Shown: positions 42,402 to 50,891, counted from the stretch's first letter. The stretch: DNA of 64,000 nt from Actinophytocola glycyrrhizae (GCF_042653545.1 NZ_JBHSIS010000010.1:610992-674991), one strand, 5' to 3'. The notes: a model not told the origin generated them from the sequence alone. A program made the numbers and translations.

Positions 42402-43148
42402 GTGCGCGTGGCCGATCCCATCACCGACGAACGCGTCGCGTCCGTGCTGCGGACGTTCGTGCGTGGGTGTGAGCCCGTGCTGCCGCGCCTGCGGGACATC
42501 GACGCGGACGTGGCGCCGGACGACGCGGAGGTCGACCAGAACCTGCTGCGCAAGGTGCGCCGCCGGCTCGCTGAGGTGCGGTGGCCGGGGTCGGCGTCCT
42601 GGGCGCGCATGAACGTCGAGCAGCGCGCGCACTGGTGGGTCAACCGGGTCGGCAAGCTGACCGCGCTCGCCGCGTCCGTCACCGGGCTCGCCGGCGCGCT
42701 CGGCGACCGGCTGCCGTTGCAGGACGTGCTCGGTGCGGCCGGGCAGGGCCTGCTGCTGTGCGCCATCGCCGGTGAACACGGCGTCGAGGACCGCGTCACC
42801 AGGGTGCGGCTGCTGGCTTCGGTCCTGTTCGACCGCGAACTGGACCCGGCCGTGGCCGCCGGTGACGGCACCGACGACCCGGAGGCCGCGCCAGAACCAC
42901 CGTCTGGCCGCCGCATCGGGCTGAAACCGGCCGCGAAGTGGTTGTGGCGGCAGGGGAAGCTGCTGCTCGCGGTGCAGGGCGAGCTGGAGAAGCGCCCGCA
43001 CGGCCGGTTCTACCACCGCCTGCTCGGCATGCTCCCGGTCGTCGGGATGGCAGGCGACTACCTCGGCGAGCGCTCCGCGCTCAAGCGCGCCGCGAAGTCG
43101 GCGGACCGCTGGCTGCATTCCTCGGGTTTTGATCCGAATCGCGTGTAA
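42402..43148 (+). CDS. Conserved hypothetical protein, possibly EcsC-like
   Basis: A 248-residue, mostly helical protein. The middle (VGKLTALAASVTGLAGALGDRLPLQDVLGAAGQGLLLCAIAGEHG) and C-terminal segments (FYHRLLGMLPVVGMAGDYLGERSALKRAAKSADRWL) recall the EcsC family of membrane-associated proteins of unknown role. This is a weak impression. The start is GTG 42402; GTG 42408 is also possible. It is divergent from the TNT gene with 112 bases between. Confidence 0.65.
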   Translation: MRVADPITDERVASVLRTFVRGCEPVLPRLRDIDADVAPDDAEVDQNLLRKVRRRLAEVRWPGSASWARMNVEQRAHWWVNRVGKLTALAASVTGLAGALGDRLPLQDVLGAAGQGLLLCAIAGEHGVEDRVTRVRLLASVLFDRELDPAVAAGDGTDDPEAAPEPPSGRRIGLKPAAKWLWRQGKLLLAVQGELEKRPHGRFYHRLLGMLPVVGMAGDYLGERSALKRAAKSADRWLHSSGFDPNRV

Positions 43149-43293
43149 TGGATGGCAAAACTGTGGTAATGGCACCGGCAATTGACCTGATCTAGTGTCA
43201 GTTACCGGCCACCCCGCTTTTTCGACTCGATCCCGCCACCAATAGGTTACGAAGCCACACCGTTTCTATACCTGGGGAAAACGTGACGGGAGC

Positions 43294-44745
43294 ATGATGC
43301 ATATGCGGAGCAAGCAATTCATCGCCGGGGAATGGCGCACCGGTGCGATGGACAAGGTCCTGGTGGACCGTAACCCGTTCGACGGGTCGACGATCGCGGA
43401 GTTCAACTGCGCGAGCGTCGCCGACGTCGACGATGCCTACCAGGCCGCGGCACGCGCCAAGTCCGAGTGGGACAGGGTGAACCCCTATGCCAAGCGGACC
43501 GTGTTCGAGCGGGCGGTTCGTTACGTCGAGGACCACACGCCGGAGATCGTCGAGATCATCATCGACGAGCTCGGCGGCACCCGGTTGAAGGCACACTTCG
43601 AGATCGGCCTCACGATCGACATGCTCAAGGAGGCCGCCACCTTCCCGCTGCGGATGGAGGGACGGATACTGCCGTCCCCCATCGACGACAAGGAGAACCG
43701 GGTCTACCGGGACCCGGTGGGCGTGGTCGGGGTCATCAGCCCCTTCAACTTCCCGTTCTTCCTCGGCATGAAATCCGTCGCCCCCGCGCTCGGCGCGGGC
43801 AACGGGGTCGTGCTGAAACCGCACGAGGACACCCCGATCGTCGGTGGCACGCTCATCGCGGAGATCTTCGAGGCGGCCGGGCTGCCCGCCGGACTGCTGA
43901 ACGTCGTGATCACCGAGATCCCCGTGATCGGGGACGCGTTCGTCGAGCACCCGGTGCCGCGCGTCATCTCGTTCACCGGCTCGGCGGCGGTGGGCAGGCA
44001 CGTCGCGGAGGTGGCGGTCCGCAACTTCAAGAAGCCGCTGCTGGAGCTGGGCGGCAACAGCGCGCTGATCGTGCTGGCGGACGCGGACCTCGAACTGGCG
44101 GTGGACGCGGCCGTGTTCAGCCGTTTCACCCACCAGGGCCAGGTCTGCATGGCGGCCAACCGGGTCCTCGTGCACCGCGACGTGTTCGACGAGTTCGCGG
44201 AGAAATACGTGGCGAAGGCGGCGTCGTTGCCGGTCGGCGACCCGCGTGACGAGGCCACGATCCTCGGCCCGCTGATCAACCAGCGGCAGGCCGACAACCT
44301 GGCCGCGCTGGTGGAACAGGGCATCGCGCAAGGCGCGCGGCCGCTGCTGCGCGGCGAGGTGAACGGCACGCTGTTCCACCCGACGGTGCTGACCGACGTC
44401 ACACCGGAGATGCCGGTGATGCAGGAGGAGATGTTCGGCCCGGTCGCGTGCCTGGTGCCGTTCGACACCGAGGACGAGGCGGTGGCGATCGCCAACGACA
44501 CCCGGTTCGGGCTGTCCGGCGCGGTACACACCCGCGACCTCGACCACGGCGTCGAGCTCGCGAAACGCATCCACACCGGCATGATCCACGTCAACGACTC
44601 GACCATCCACGACGAGACGATCGTGCCGTTCGGCGGTGAGAAGCAGTCCGGCCTCGGCCGCCTCAACGGCGACTGGAGCCTCGAGGAGTTCACGACGCTG
44701 AAGTGGATCTCGGTCCACCGAGGCCGGCGCCAGTTCCCGTACTGA
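43294..44745 (+). CDS. NAD(P)-dependent aldehyde dehydrogenase
   Basis: A 483-residue ALDH. The catalytic Cys is in HQGQVCMAANR (about residue 285), the general-base Glu in LLELGGNSA (about 250), and the cofactor turn is FTGSAAVGRHV. The sequence around PFNFPFFLGMKSVAPALGAGN resembles benzaldehyde/vanillin dehydrogenase-like members. Given the uronate dehydrogenase-like and FAH-family genes downstream, oxidation of a sugar-acid semialdehyde is an alternative. Three ATGs compete as start (43294, 43297, 43303). PhzF starts 19 bases after its end. Confidence 0.9.
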   Translation: MMHMRSKQFIAGEWRTGAMDKVLVDRNPFDGSTIAEFNCASVADVDDAYQAAARAKSEWDRVNPYAKRTVFERAVRYVEDHTPEIVEIIIDELGGTRLKAHFEIGLTIDMLKEAATFPLRMEGRILPSPIDDKENRVYRDPVGVVGVISPFNFPFFLGMKSVAPALGAGNGVVLKPHEDTPIVGGTLIAEIFEAAGLPAGLLNVVITEIPVIGDAFVEHPVPRVISFTGSAAVGRHVAEVAVRNFKKPLLELGGNSALIVLADADLELAVDAAVFSRFTHQGQVCMAANRVLVHRDVFDEFAEKYVAKAASLPVGDPRDEATILGPLINQRQADNLAALVEQGIAQGARPLLRGEVNGTLFHPTVLTDVTPEMPVMQEEMFGPVACLVPFDTEDEAVAIANDTRFGLSGAVHTRDLDHGVELAKRIHTGMIHVNDSTIHDETIVPFGGEKQSGLGRLNGDWSLEEFTTLKWISVHRGRRQFPY

Positions 44746-44764
44746 CGCGTTCGATACTGGGGGC

Positions 44765-45580
44765 ATGGTCCTGCGCTATGCCGCCTTCACCACCGATCCG
44801 ACGACGGGCAACCCGGCCGGTGTCGTACTCGACGCCGCCGGGTTGTCCGACGCGGAGATGCAACGGATCGCCGCGGAGGTGGGTTATTCGGAAACGGCGT
44901 TCGTCTGTGGCGGCACCCGCCCCGATTTCACCGTCCGGTACTTCAGCCCGCTGGCGGAGGTCCCGTTCTGCGGCCATGCCACGATCGCGACGGCGGTCGC
45001 CCTCGCCGATCGGGACGGTCCGGGTGATCTGGTTCTCGAAACGCCCGCGGGTGCGATTCCGGTTCGTACGACGACGGGCACGGCGAGCCTGACCAGTGTG
45101 CCGACGAGGACCCGGCCTGCCACGGCCGCGGAGATCACGTCGGCGTTGACGGCGCTGCGCTGGCTGCCGTCGGACCTCGACCCGTCGTGGCCGCCGCACG
45201 TCGCGTTCGCGGGCAACGACCACCTCGTGCTGGCGGCGGGGAGCCGGGCCCGGCTCGCGGACCTGGACTACGACTTCCCCGCGCTGCGGGCGTTGATGGC
45301 GCGCGCCGGGTGGACGACCGTGCACCTGTTCTGGCAGGCCGGTGCCCGGGAGTTCCACGCGCGGGACCCGTTCCCGCCGGGTGGGGTGGTCGAGGACCCG
45401 GCGACGGGGGCTGCCGCGGCGGCGTTCGGCGGCTACCTGCGGGCACTCGGCCGGGCCCCGTCCAGGTTCACGATCATCCAGGGCGAGGACATGGGGCGCC
45501 GCAGCGAACTGACGGTCGAGGTCTCCCCCGACGACGCCAGGGTGACGGTCTCCGGCACGGCGACGCGGATCCCGGACTGA
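44765..45580 (+). CDS. PhzF-family isomerase/epimerase
   Basis: A 271-residue PhzF/diaminopimelate-epimerase-fold protein. Family marks are GNPAGVVLDA near the start, the catalytic Glu in VGYSETAFV, RYFSPLAEVPFCGHATIA and the C-terminal EDPATGAAAAAFGGYL. PhzF itself isomerises DHHA in phenazine synthesis, but most members have unknown substrates and no phenazine genes are here. It lies just after the aldehyde dehydrogenase gene, probably in one operon. Confidence 0.9.
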   Translation: MVLRYAAFTTDPTTGNPAGVVLDAAGLSDAEMQRIAAEVGYSETAFVCGGTRPDFTVRYFSPLAEVPFCGHATIATAVALADRDGPGDLVLETPAGAIPVRTTTGTASLTSVPTRTRPATAAEITSALTALRWLPSDLDPSWPPHVAFAGNDHLVLAAGSRARLADLDYDFPALRALMARAGWTTVHLFWQAGAREFHARDPFPPGGVVEDPATGAAAAAFGGYLRALGRAPSRFTIIQGEDMGRRSELTVEVSPDDARVTVSGTATRIPD

Positions 45581-45765
45581 GGGCTCGCCCGGCGGCGCGG
45601 GCCGACCCCCTGCCGATGCAGGACCGTCACCGCACAAGCCCACTGAGGACCGTGTCGCGCGGGCCGCTGCGCCGGGGACCGGACCTGTCCGACGTAACCA
45701 GCACGTGCCCACCGACACCAACCAGCTTTCCGGTCGACGACATCCCACCACACGCGAGGTCAGCC

Positions 45766-46665
45766 GTGCTCATCGTTCGTTTCGTTCCCCCGGGCGCCGA
45801 GCGCCCGGCCGTCGGTGTCCGCGCCGCGGACACCGTCACCGAGCTGCCGGTCGGGAGTGTCGGCGAGTTGCTCGGGCTGCCGCTGGCTGACCTGCGTGCC
45901 GCGCTCGCCACGACCGGCGCCGTCCACGCGGCCGCCGACGTCGCGCTGCTGCCGCCGGTGGACCAGCGGATGGAGGTGTGGGCCGCCGGGGTCACCTACC
46001 AGCGCTCGCGGGAGGCCCGGATCACCGAGAGCGAGCGCGCCGCCGACGTGTACGACCTCGTGTACGACGCGCAGCGGCCGGAGCTGTTCTTCAAGTCGGC
46101 GAGCTGGCGCGTCACCGGCGACGGCGAGTCCGTGTCGGTGCGGACCGACTCCGAGATCGACGTGCCGGAGCCGGAGCTGGGCCTGGTGGTCAACCGCCAT
46201 GCCGAGGTCGTCGGGTACACCGTCGTGAACGACATGAGCTCTCGCACGATCGAAGGGGTCAACCCGCTCTACCTCCCGCAGGCGAAGATCTACCTGGGTG
46301 GCTGTGCCGTCGGCCCCGGCGTCCGGCCGGTGTGGGAGGTCGCCGACCCCTACGCCCTCACGATCGAGCTGACGATCCACCGTGACGGCGAGGTGGTCTG
46401 GTCCGGTGCGACCAGCACGTCCCTGCTGCGCCGCGGGTTCGACGAGCTGGTCGCCTACCTGTTCCGCGCCGAGGTGTTCCCCGACGGGGTGGTGCTGGCG
46501 ACCGGCACCGCGCTGGTGCCCGACCTGCCGTTCACCCTCGCCGCCGGGGACCGGGTCGCGATCACGGTCGGCGAGGTCGGCACCCTGACGAGCACGGTGG
46601 TGTCCGGCAAGGAACCCCTGGCCTGGCTGGCGACCGGCCGTGAAAGACGCGGTGACACTCGATGA
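45766..46665 (+). CDS. FAH-family protein, likely 2-keto-3-deoxy-sugar-acid dehydratase
   Basis: A 299-residue fumarylacetoacetate-hydrolase-fold protein. The C-terminal catalytic domain reads MEVWAAGVTYQRSREAR, DVYDLVYDAQRPELFFKSA, EPELGLVV (metal Glu residues) and GYTVVNDMSSRTIEGVNPLY. The GVTYxRSRxAR and YDxxRPELFFK pattern is like the 2-keto-3-deoxypentonate dehydratases of this fold, which yield alpha-ketoglutarate semialdehyde. That assignment is inference from pattern. GTG 45766 follows GAGG. The last codons run into a degenerate palindromic repeat (46643-46692). Confidence 0.8.
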   Translation: MLIVRFVPPGAERPAVGVRAADTVTELPVGSVGELLGLPLADLRAALATTGAVHAAADVALLPPVDQRMEVWAAGVTYQRSREARITESERAADVYDLVYDAQRPELFFKSASWRVTGDGESVSVRTDSEIDVPEPELGLVVNRHAEVVGYTVVNDMSSRTIEGVNPLYLPQAKIYLGGCAVGPGVRPVWEVADPYALTIELTIHRDGEVVWSGATSTSLLRRGFDELVAYLFRAEVFPDGVVLATGTALVPDLPFTLAAGDRVAITVGEVGTLTSTVVSGKEPLAWLATGRERRGDTR

Positions 46666-46692
46666 CCTGAAGCGTCTTTTCGTGGCATCGGG
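46643..46692. repeat. Degenerate palindromic repeat unit
   Basis: GCCGTGAAAGACGC at about 46638-46651 and GCGTCTTTTCGTGGC at about 46671-46685 can pair across a 20-base gap. The pattern is that of the 25-nt unit family (TGCCGTGAAAGGCGCG...), but one arm overlaps the end of the FAH-family gene and encodes its last residues (GRERRGDTR). Confidence 0.5.
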
Positions 46693-46746
46693 CCGTTCGT
46701 TCGGCGACACTGTTCGCGGGCACGGCAAGCTGAGGAGGGACTGATC

Positions 46747-47544
46747 GTGCGTCTTCTGATCACCGGCGCGGCGGGCGGCGTCGGCACGTTGTTGCGTCCG
46801 CTGCTGGCCCACCCGGACCGGGTCCTGCGCCTACTGGACGTGGCGGAACTGCCGGACACCGGTGACGGCGCGGAACGCGTCCAGGCGTCGGTCACCGACC
46901 TGCCCGCCATGGTCGAGGCGTGCCAGGACGTGGACGCGGTCCTGCACCTCGGCGGCCTGTCGACGGAACACGCCTGGGACGACATCCTGTCGGTCAACAT
47001 CGACGGCACCTACAAGGTCTTCGAGGCGGCACACCGGGCAGGCGTGCCGCGCGTGGTGTTCGCGAGCACCAACCACACGGTCGGCTTCCACCCCAGGGAC
47101 GGCCAGGAGGCCCCGGACTACCTGTTCCCGCGCCCGGACACGTACTACGGCGTGTCCAAAGTAGCCGGTGAGGCGCTCGGCAGCCTTTACCACGACCGAT
47201 ACGGGATGGACGTGGTGTGCCTGCGCATCGGCGGCTGTTTCGCGAAACCACTCGACACCCGCATGCTGGAGACCTGGCTCTCCCCGAGGGACGCGGCCGA
47301 CCTCGTGGCGGCGGCACTGTCCACTCCGGAGCCGGGCTTCAAGGTCGTGTGGGGGGTCTCCGACAACACCCGCCGCTGGTGGAGCCTGGCGGAGGCGCGG
47401 GCCATCGGCTACCACCCCCGGGACGACGCCGAGGTGTACGCCGACGAGGTGCCGCAGGCAGACGAGCGGTACCTGGGCCGCCTTGGCGGCGCGTTCTGCT
47501 CCCCGGACCTGGACGGCGGCGGCCGGCAGGCCGGTCGGACCTGA
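46747..47544 (+). CDS. NAD-dependent epimerase/dehydratase, uronate dehydrogenase-like
   Basis: A 265-residue short-chain extended-type enzyme. The NAD motif is LLITGAAGGVGTLLRPL, VLHLGGLSTEHAWDDILSVNIDGTY follows, the active-site region is VVFASTNHTVGFHPR, and YYGVSKVAGEALGSLY holds the YxxxK pair. Length and the SxNHxxGFxPR segment match uronate dehydrogenase, which oxidises galacturonate or glucuronate to the aldarolactone. With a pectate lyase 1.2 kb away this would consume the lyase products. GTG 46747 follows GAGGGA. Confidence 0.8.
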   Translation: MRLLITGAAGGVGTLLRPLLAHPDRVLRLLDVAELPDTGDGAERVQASVTDLPAMVEACQDVDAVLHLGGLSTEHAWDDILSVNIDGTYKVFEAAHRAGVPRVVFASTNHTVGFHPRDGQEAPDYLFPRPDTYYGVSKVAGEALGSLYHDRYGMDVVCLRIGGCFAKPLDTRMLETWLSPRDAADLVAAALSTPEPGFKVVWGVSDNTRRWWSLAEARAIGYHPRDDAEVYADEVPQADERYLGRLGGAFCSPDLDGGGRQAGRT

Positions 47545-47566
47545 CGGTAACGCCGACCTCGGCGGG

Positions 47567-48400
47567 CTACACCCGGCTTCGTCCGATGTAGACGTTTCTG
47601 GCGCGGTAGTACGTGGCCCCCGCCGGTCCCGGGGACCCGGACGAGCCCTCCATCTGCAGGTTCAGGATCAGCCACATCGGCCGGCCGACGAAGTTCGCGC
47701 CGCGGTGCTGCCCGACCCAGTTGCCGTCGAGGTAGTAGTGGATGTCGACGTCGGTCGCGTTGGCCTTCGTGATCCACGCGCGGTAGCCGTGCCACGCGCC
47801 CGGGTTGGCCACGCTCACGATCGTGTTCGACCAGCCGCCGCTCGCGTTGCGGTAGGTGTTGAACCAGTTCCTGTTGTCCCCCTTGAACTCCAGGATGTCG
47901 CTCTCCGGCGGCCAGCTGTTCACGCCGGTCAGCCAGAACGCCGGCCACGCACCCCTGGTCGCCGGGGCCTGGAACTCGCCCTTCACCTCCCAGTTCGGGA
48001 ACTGGTCGGTGACGACCACCTGCTGCCGCGCGTGCAGCGCACCGGAGTGGTACCGGATCGGCAGATACGGGTCCGCGGAGCTGTTGCCCTCGTCCCAGTC
48101 GATGCGGGTCGCCTTGATGGTCAGGACACCAGAGGTCTCCAGGTAGACGTGGTTGATGTCGCTGGAGCTGGCGTACATCCTGGCGCTGCCGTTGTGGTCC
48201 GAGCCCCACGGGTAGCGGTAGTGCCAGCCCGCTTCGAGTGCGGCTCGGTTGGCGAACGAGCCGGACAGGACGGTCTCCCACGCGGCCGCGCCCGCGGGTG
48301 GCGCACCGGCCAGCGCGGCGCCGGCCGCACCGGCCAACGTGAGAAATGTTCTTCTGCCACAGGCATTGCCGGCACGTGGCGGTTCGACGGGTCGAGGCAT
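47567..48400 (-). CDS. Secreted GH16-family glycoside hydrolase
   Basis: A 277-residue exported beta-glucanase-like enzyme. A Tat-type signal (RRTFLTLAGAAGAALAG) precedes a concanavalin-like jelly-roll domain with the GH16 catalytic motif ESDILEFKG (ExDxxE; nucleophile and acid/base Glu). WPAFWLTG and MWLILNLQMEG flank the site. The substrate among beta-1,3/1,4-glucans, galactans or related polymers cannot be told. ATG 48400 is used. A LacI-type operator-like palindrome lies 19 bases upstream of the start. It is convergent with the uronate dehydrogenase gene. Confidence 0.88.
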   Translation of the reverse strand: MPRPVEPPRAGNACGRRTFLTLAGAAGAALAGAPPAGAAAWETVLSGSFANRAALEAGWHYRYPWGSDHNGSARMYASSSDINHVYLETSGVLTIKATRIDWDEGNSSADPYLPIRYHSGALHARQQVVVTDQFPNWEVKGEFQAPATRGAWPAFWLTGVNSWPPESDILEFKGDNRNWFNTYRNASGGWSNTIVSVANPGAWHGYRAWITKANATDVDIHYYLDGNWVGQHRGANFVGRPMWLILNLQMEGSSGSPGPAGATYYRARNVYIGRSRV

Positions 48401-48418
48401 CGTTGCCACCCCTTCGAC

Positions 48419-48433
48419 GGGAAAGCGTTTTCC
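48419..48433. promoter_or_regulatory. LacI-family operator-like palindrome before GH16 gene
   Basis: GGGAAAGCGTTTTCC is an almost perfect palindrome with a central CG, the form of LacI-family repressor sites. It lies directly upstream of the GH16 start on the minus strand, where a bound repressor would block transcription. Confidence 0.55.
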
Positions 48434-48608
48434 TCATGCAGGCTAGAACCGTCGGCCACGTCTCGTCAACAGTGCGTGACGATGTGAACGCTCTCATGAT
48501 CCGGCCGGACCGCCGTAGCAGCCCTCGCCAAGATCCGTTTACCGCTAGGCAAGCGCATTCCTGGTTGACACCTGTCCCGAACTGGTGCTAACACTGAGTA
48601 CGGTTCAT

Positions 48609-48622
48609 TGGGAGCGCTCCCA
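48609..48622. promoter_or_regulatory. Perfect CebR/CelR-type operator TGGGAGCGCTCCCA
   Basis: A 14-bp perfect palindrome identical to the operator described for the cellobiose-responsive LacI-family repressors CelR (Thermobifida) and CebR (Streptomyces). It lies 124 bases before the pectate lyase start and about 210 bases from the GH16 start in the divergent intergenic region. It links at least one of these secreted enzymes to sugar-responsive control. The repressor gene is not in the window. Confidence 0.85.
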
Positions 48623-48745
48623 GACCGCAACGCTCACCCCCGGACCATCCGATTTCGTGCGCGGTGGTGAGCGCCGTGGTGGCGCGTCTGTGCGAACGGC
48701 ACGACGTTTTCTCGATCGGCAGGTAACTCAACGAGGAGGAACACC

Positions 48746-49684
48746 ATGCGCAAAACCATCGCGGGCATCGCCGCGGCGAGCATGCTCGCGGCAGGCGCGG
48801 TCACCGTGGCCATGACCGGCGGCACCGCGGGGGCCGACGTGCGTGCCTACGCGGCACCGATCGGCTTCGGGGCCGGCACGACCGGCGGCGCGGGCGGGCA
48901 GACCGTCACCGTGTCGTCGACCAGCGCGTTCCTGTCCGCCGTGCAGAGCAGCTCGCCGACCATCGTGCAGGTCAGCGGCACGATCTCGTTGTCGGGCATG
49001 AACAAGGTCGCGTCCAACAAGACGATCGTCGGCCTCGGCACGTCCGGCAGGCTCACCGGCGGCGGCCTGAACATCAGCAAGGTCAGCAACGTGATCATCC
49101 AGAACCTGACGATCACCGGCTCCGGCGACGACAACATCAACGTCCAGTACTCGACCAGGGTGTTCATCGACCACAACAACCTGTCCGACGCGAACGACGG
49201 CAACCTCGACATCAAACGCGCGTCCGACAACATCACCGTGTCCTGGAACCGATTCCACAACCAGGACAAGAACGCGCTCCTCGGCCACAGCGACAGCAAC
49301 TCGGGCGAGGACAGCGGCAAGCTCCGGGTGACCTACCACCACAACTACTTCGACGGCGTGAACCAGCGCAACCCGCGCGTCCGGTTCGGCAACCCGGTGC
49401 ACGTGTTCAACAACTACTACCGCAACATCGGCAGCTACGGCGTCGCGTCGACCGAGAACGCGGGCGTCCTCGTGGAGAAGAACTACTTCGAGAACGTCGA
49501 GGACCCGTACCACCTCGGCGAGGGCAGCTCCGACGAGGGCTCGCTCGTGGCGCGGGACAACTACAAGGTCAACTCCGGCGCCGGCCAGACCGGCGGCAGC
49601 GTCGCGGGCATCCCGTACTCCTACGGCACGGACACGGCCGCGAACGTGAAGTCGATCGTGACCTCCGGCGCGGGCGTGCACTGA
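48746..49684 (+). CDS. Secreted pectate lyase, PL1 family
   Basis: A 312-residue exported enzyme cleaving polygalacturonate by beta-elimination. It has a signal peptide (to about residue 30, GGTAGA) and a parallel beta-helix with Asn ladders. Seen are the calcium-site region VFIDHNNLSDANDGNLDIKRASDNITVSWNRF, KNALLGHSD and the catalytic-Arg strand NQRNPRVRFG. ATG 48746 follows AGGAGG perfectly. A CebR/CelR-type operator is upstream and a hairpin terminator follows. Confidence 0.95.
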   Translation: MRKTIAGIAAASMLAAGAVTVAMTGGTAGADVRAYAAPIGFGAGTTGGAGGQTVTVSSTSAFLSAVQSSSPTIVQVSGTISLSGMNKVASNKTIVGLGTSGRLTGGGLNISKVSNVIIQNLTITGSGDDNINVQYSTRVFIDHNNLSDANDGNLDIKRASDNITVSWNRFHNQDKNALLGHSDSNSGEDSGKLRVTYHHNYFDGVNQRNPRVRFGNPVHVFNNYYRNIGSYGVASTENAGVLVEKNYFENVEDPYHLGEGSSDEGSLVARDNYKVNSGAGQTGGSVAGIPYSYGTDTAANVKSIVTSGAGVH

Positions 49685-49697
49685 CCTGACGGCAGGC

Positions 49698-49723
49698 GGG
49701 CGCGTCCGGCCCAGGACGCGCCC
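49698..49723. terminator. Terminator after the pectate lyase gene
   Basis: GGGCGCGTCC (49698-49707) pairs perfectly with GGACGCGCCC (49714-49723) around a 6-base loop, 14 bases after the stop codon. The U-run is absent, as is common in high-GC actinobacteria. Confidence 0.75.
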
Positions 49724-49868
49724 GTCAGCCGCCGCCTCCCCTTGCGGACAAGTTGACGGCCGTGGACGACGAGCGTCGTTGCCTCGGCCGTTTCTTCATG
49801 GGGGAGCGTTCTCCACTGCTCGGATCGAGTGCGCGAGCCGGACTCGCTCCCCGAGGCTGCGCGTGTCC

Positions 49869-49914
49869 GGTACTCGGTGCTACTGTGTAGTGGTACTCGT
49901 TATCACCGAGTACC
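49869..49914. promoter_or_regulatory. Inverted repeat before padR, likely autoregulatory operator
   Basis: GGTACTCGGTG (49869-49879) and CACCGAGTACC (49904-49914) are perfect 11-bp inverted arms 24 bases apart. A further GGTACTCG half lies between them. The second arm merges with the GGAGG before padR. PadR repressors commonly bind such dyads in their own promoter. Confidence 0.6.
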
Positions 49915-49934
49915 CGGAGGACCGGAGACCCACG

Positions 49935-50261
49935 ATGGACGACCTGACGGAGATGCTGAAGGGCACGCTCGAGGGCTGCGTGCTCGAGATCATCGGCAGC
50001 GAGGAGACCTACGGGTACGCCATCACGCGCAGGCTGAACGAACTCGGCTTCACCGACGTCGTCGAGGGAACCGTTTACACCATCCTGATGCGACTGGAGA
50101 AGAACGGGCTCGTCCAGGTGACGAAACGACCGTCAGGGATGGGCCCGCCGCGAAAGTTCTATGCGCTCAACGAGGCGGGACGCGAGGAACTCGCGACGTT
50201 CTGGGCGAAATGGGAGTACATCACCGCACGGATCGCCAAGCTCAAGGAGAGCGGGAGATGA
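49935..50261 (+). CDS. PadR-family transcriptional regulator
   Basis: A 108-residue winged-helix repressor. The PadR fold is clear: LKGTLEGCVLEIIGSEETYGYAITRRLNELGF, then VVEGTVYTILMRLEKNGLVQV and the wing GPPRKFYALNEAGREEL. ATG 49935 (MDDLTEMLKG) is chosen because the conserved fold begins there and GGAG lies eight bases upstream. Its stop overlaps the DUF1048 gene (ATGA), making a padR-DUF1048-DUF1048 operon of a type common in Gram-positive bacteria. Confidence 0.93.
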   Translation: MDDLTEMLKGTLEGCVLEIIGSEETYGYAITRRLNELGFTDVVEGTVYTILMRLEKNGLVQVTKRPSGMGPPRKFYALNEAGREELATFWAKWEYITARIAKLKESGR

Positions 50262-50614
50262 ATTTCTGGGAGACCGTCACCGGCAGCGATCTCACGAGGG
50301 AATGGAAGGCGCTCGAAGCCAGGGCCCAGGCATTGCCTGCCGACCACCGGGCAGCGTGGGAAGAGGTCAAGGCCCATCTTTTCCCGTACTCGGACTTCAC
50401 GGGCCGAAACCTGATGCCGGTTCTCGACGGCGCACTGGGCCTGCTCGAAGAGACCGCGGCCGACGGGCAGAACGTTCGCGACGTGCTGGGCGAGGACATC
50501 AAGGGCTTCTGCGCGGCCCTGGCCGACGGAGAAGGCGGCCGGAGCTACCGCGACCGGTGGCGCGAGCAGCTGAACAGGAACGTCGCACGGAAACTGGCCC
50601 GGCTGGGAGGCTGA
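50258..50614 (+). CDS. DUF1048 protein
   Basis: A 118-residue helical cytosolic protein of the DUF1048 family, usually encoded beside PadR regulators (MNFWETVTGSDLTREWKALEARAQALPADHRAAWEEVKAHL...; NVRDVLGEDIKGFCAAL). Function is unknown. ATG 50258 overlaps the padR stop. A second, shorter family member begins one base after its stop. Confidence 0.88.
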   Translation: MNFWETVTGSDLTREWKALEARAQALPADHRAAWEEVKAHLFPYSDFTGRNLMPVLDGALGLLEETAADGQNVRDVLGEDIKGFCAALADGEGGRSYRDRWREQLNRNVARKLARLGG

Positions 50615-50615
50615 C

Positions 50616-50891
50616 ATGGGCATCCACGACATCATCGAGGGCAAGAAGCAGTGGCGGGCGCACACGGCGCGGGTCAAGGCACTCCCACCGGACTACCGGA
50701 TCGTCTACAAGGAGATGCAGAAGTACGTCTTCAAGGTGGGAGCGGTCGACCTGCCTGAGGGGAACCTCCTCGCCGGGATCATCGACTTCTTCGAAGAGGG
50801 CGTCGCGGCAGGCAAGGGAGCCCTGGAAGTCGTCGGCGACGACATCGCCGCCTTCTGCGACGACCTGGTGCACAGCGCACAGCGGACGTGA
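50616..50891 (+). CDS. DUF1048 protein (second copy)
   Basis: A 91-residue DUF1048 protein (KKQWRAHTARVKALPPDYRIVYKEMQKYVFKVG...; LEVVGDDIAAFCDDLV). It is related to the preceding gene product, sharing the DI.FC..L segment, and probably partners it. The operon seems to end here; a repeat-bearing gap follows. Confidence 0.88.
   Translation: MGIHDIIEGKKQWRAHTARVKALPPDYRIVYKEMQKYVFKVGAVDLPEGNLLAGIIDFFEEGVAAGKGALEVVGDDIAAFCDDLVHSAQRT

Noticed and set aside
43149..43293. Possible riboswitch in the AT-richer gap before the aldehyde dehydrogenase gene
   Set aside because: No recognisable aptamer core or terminator pair; more likely an ordinary promoter region.
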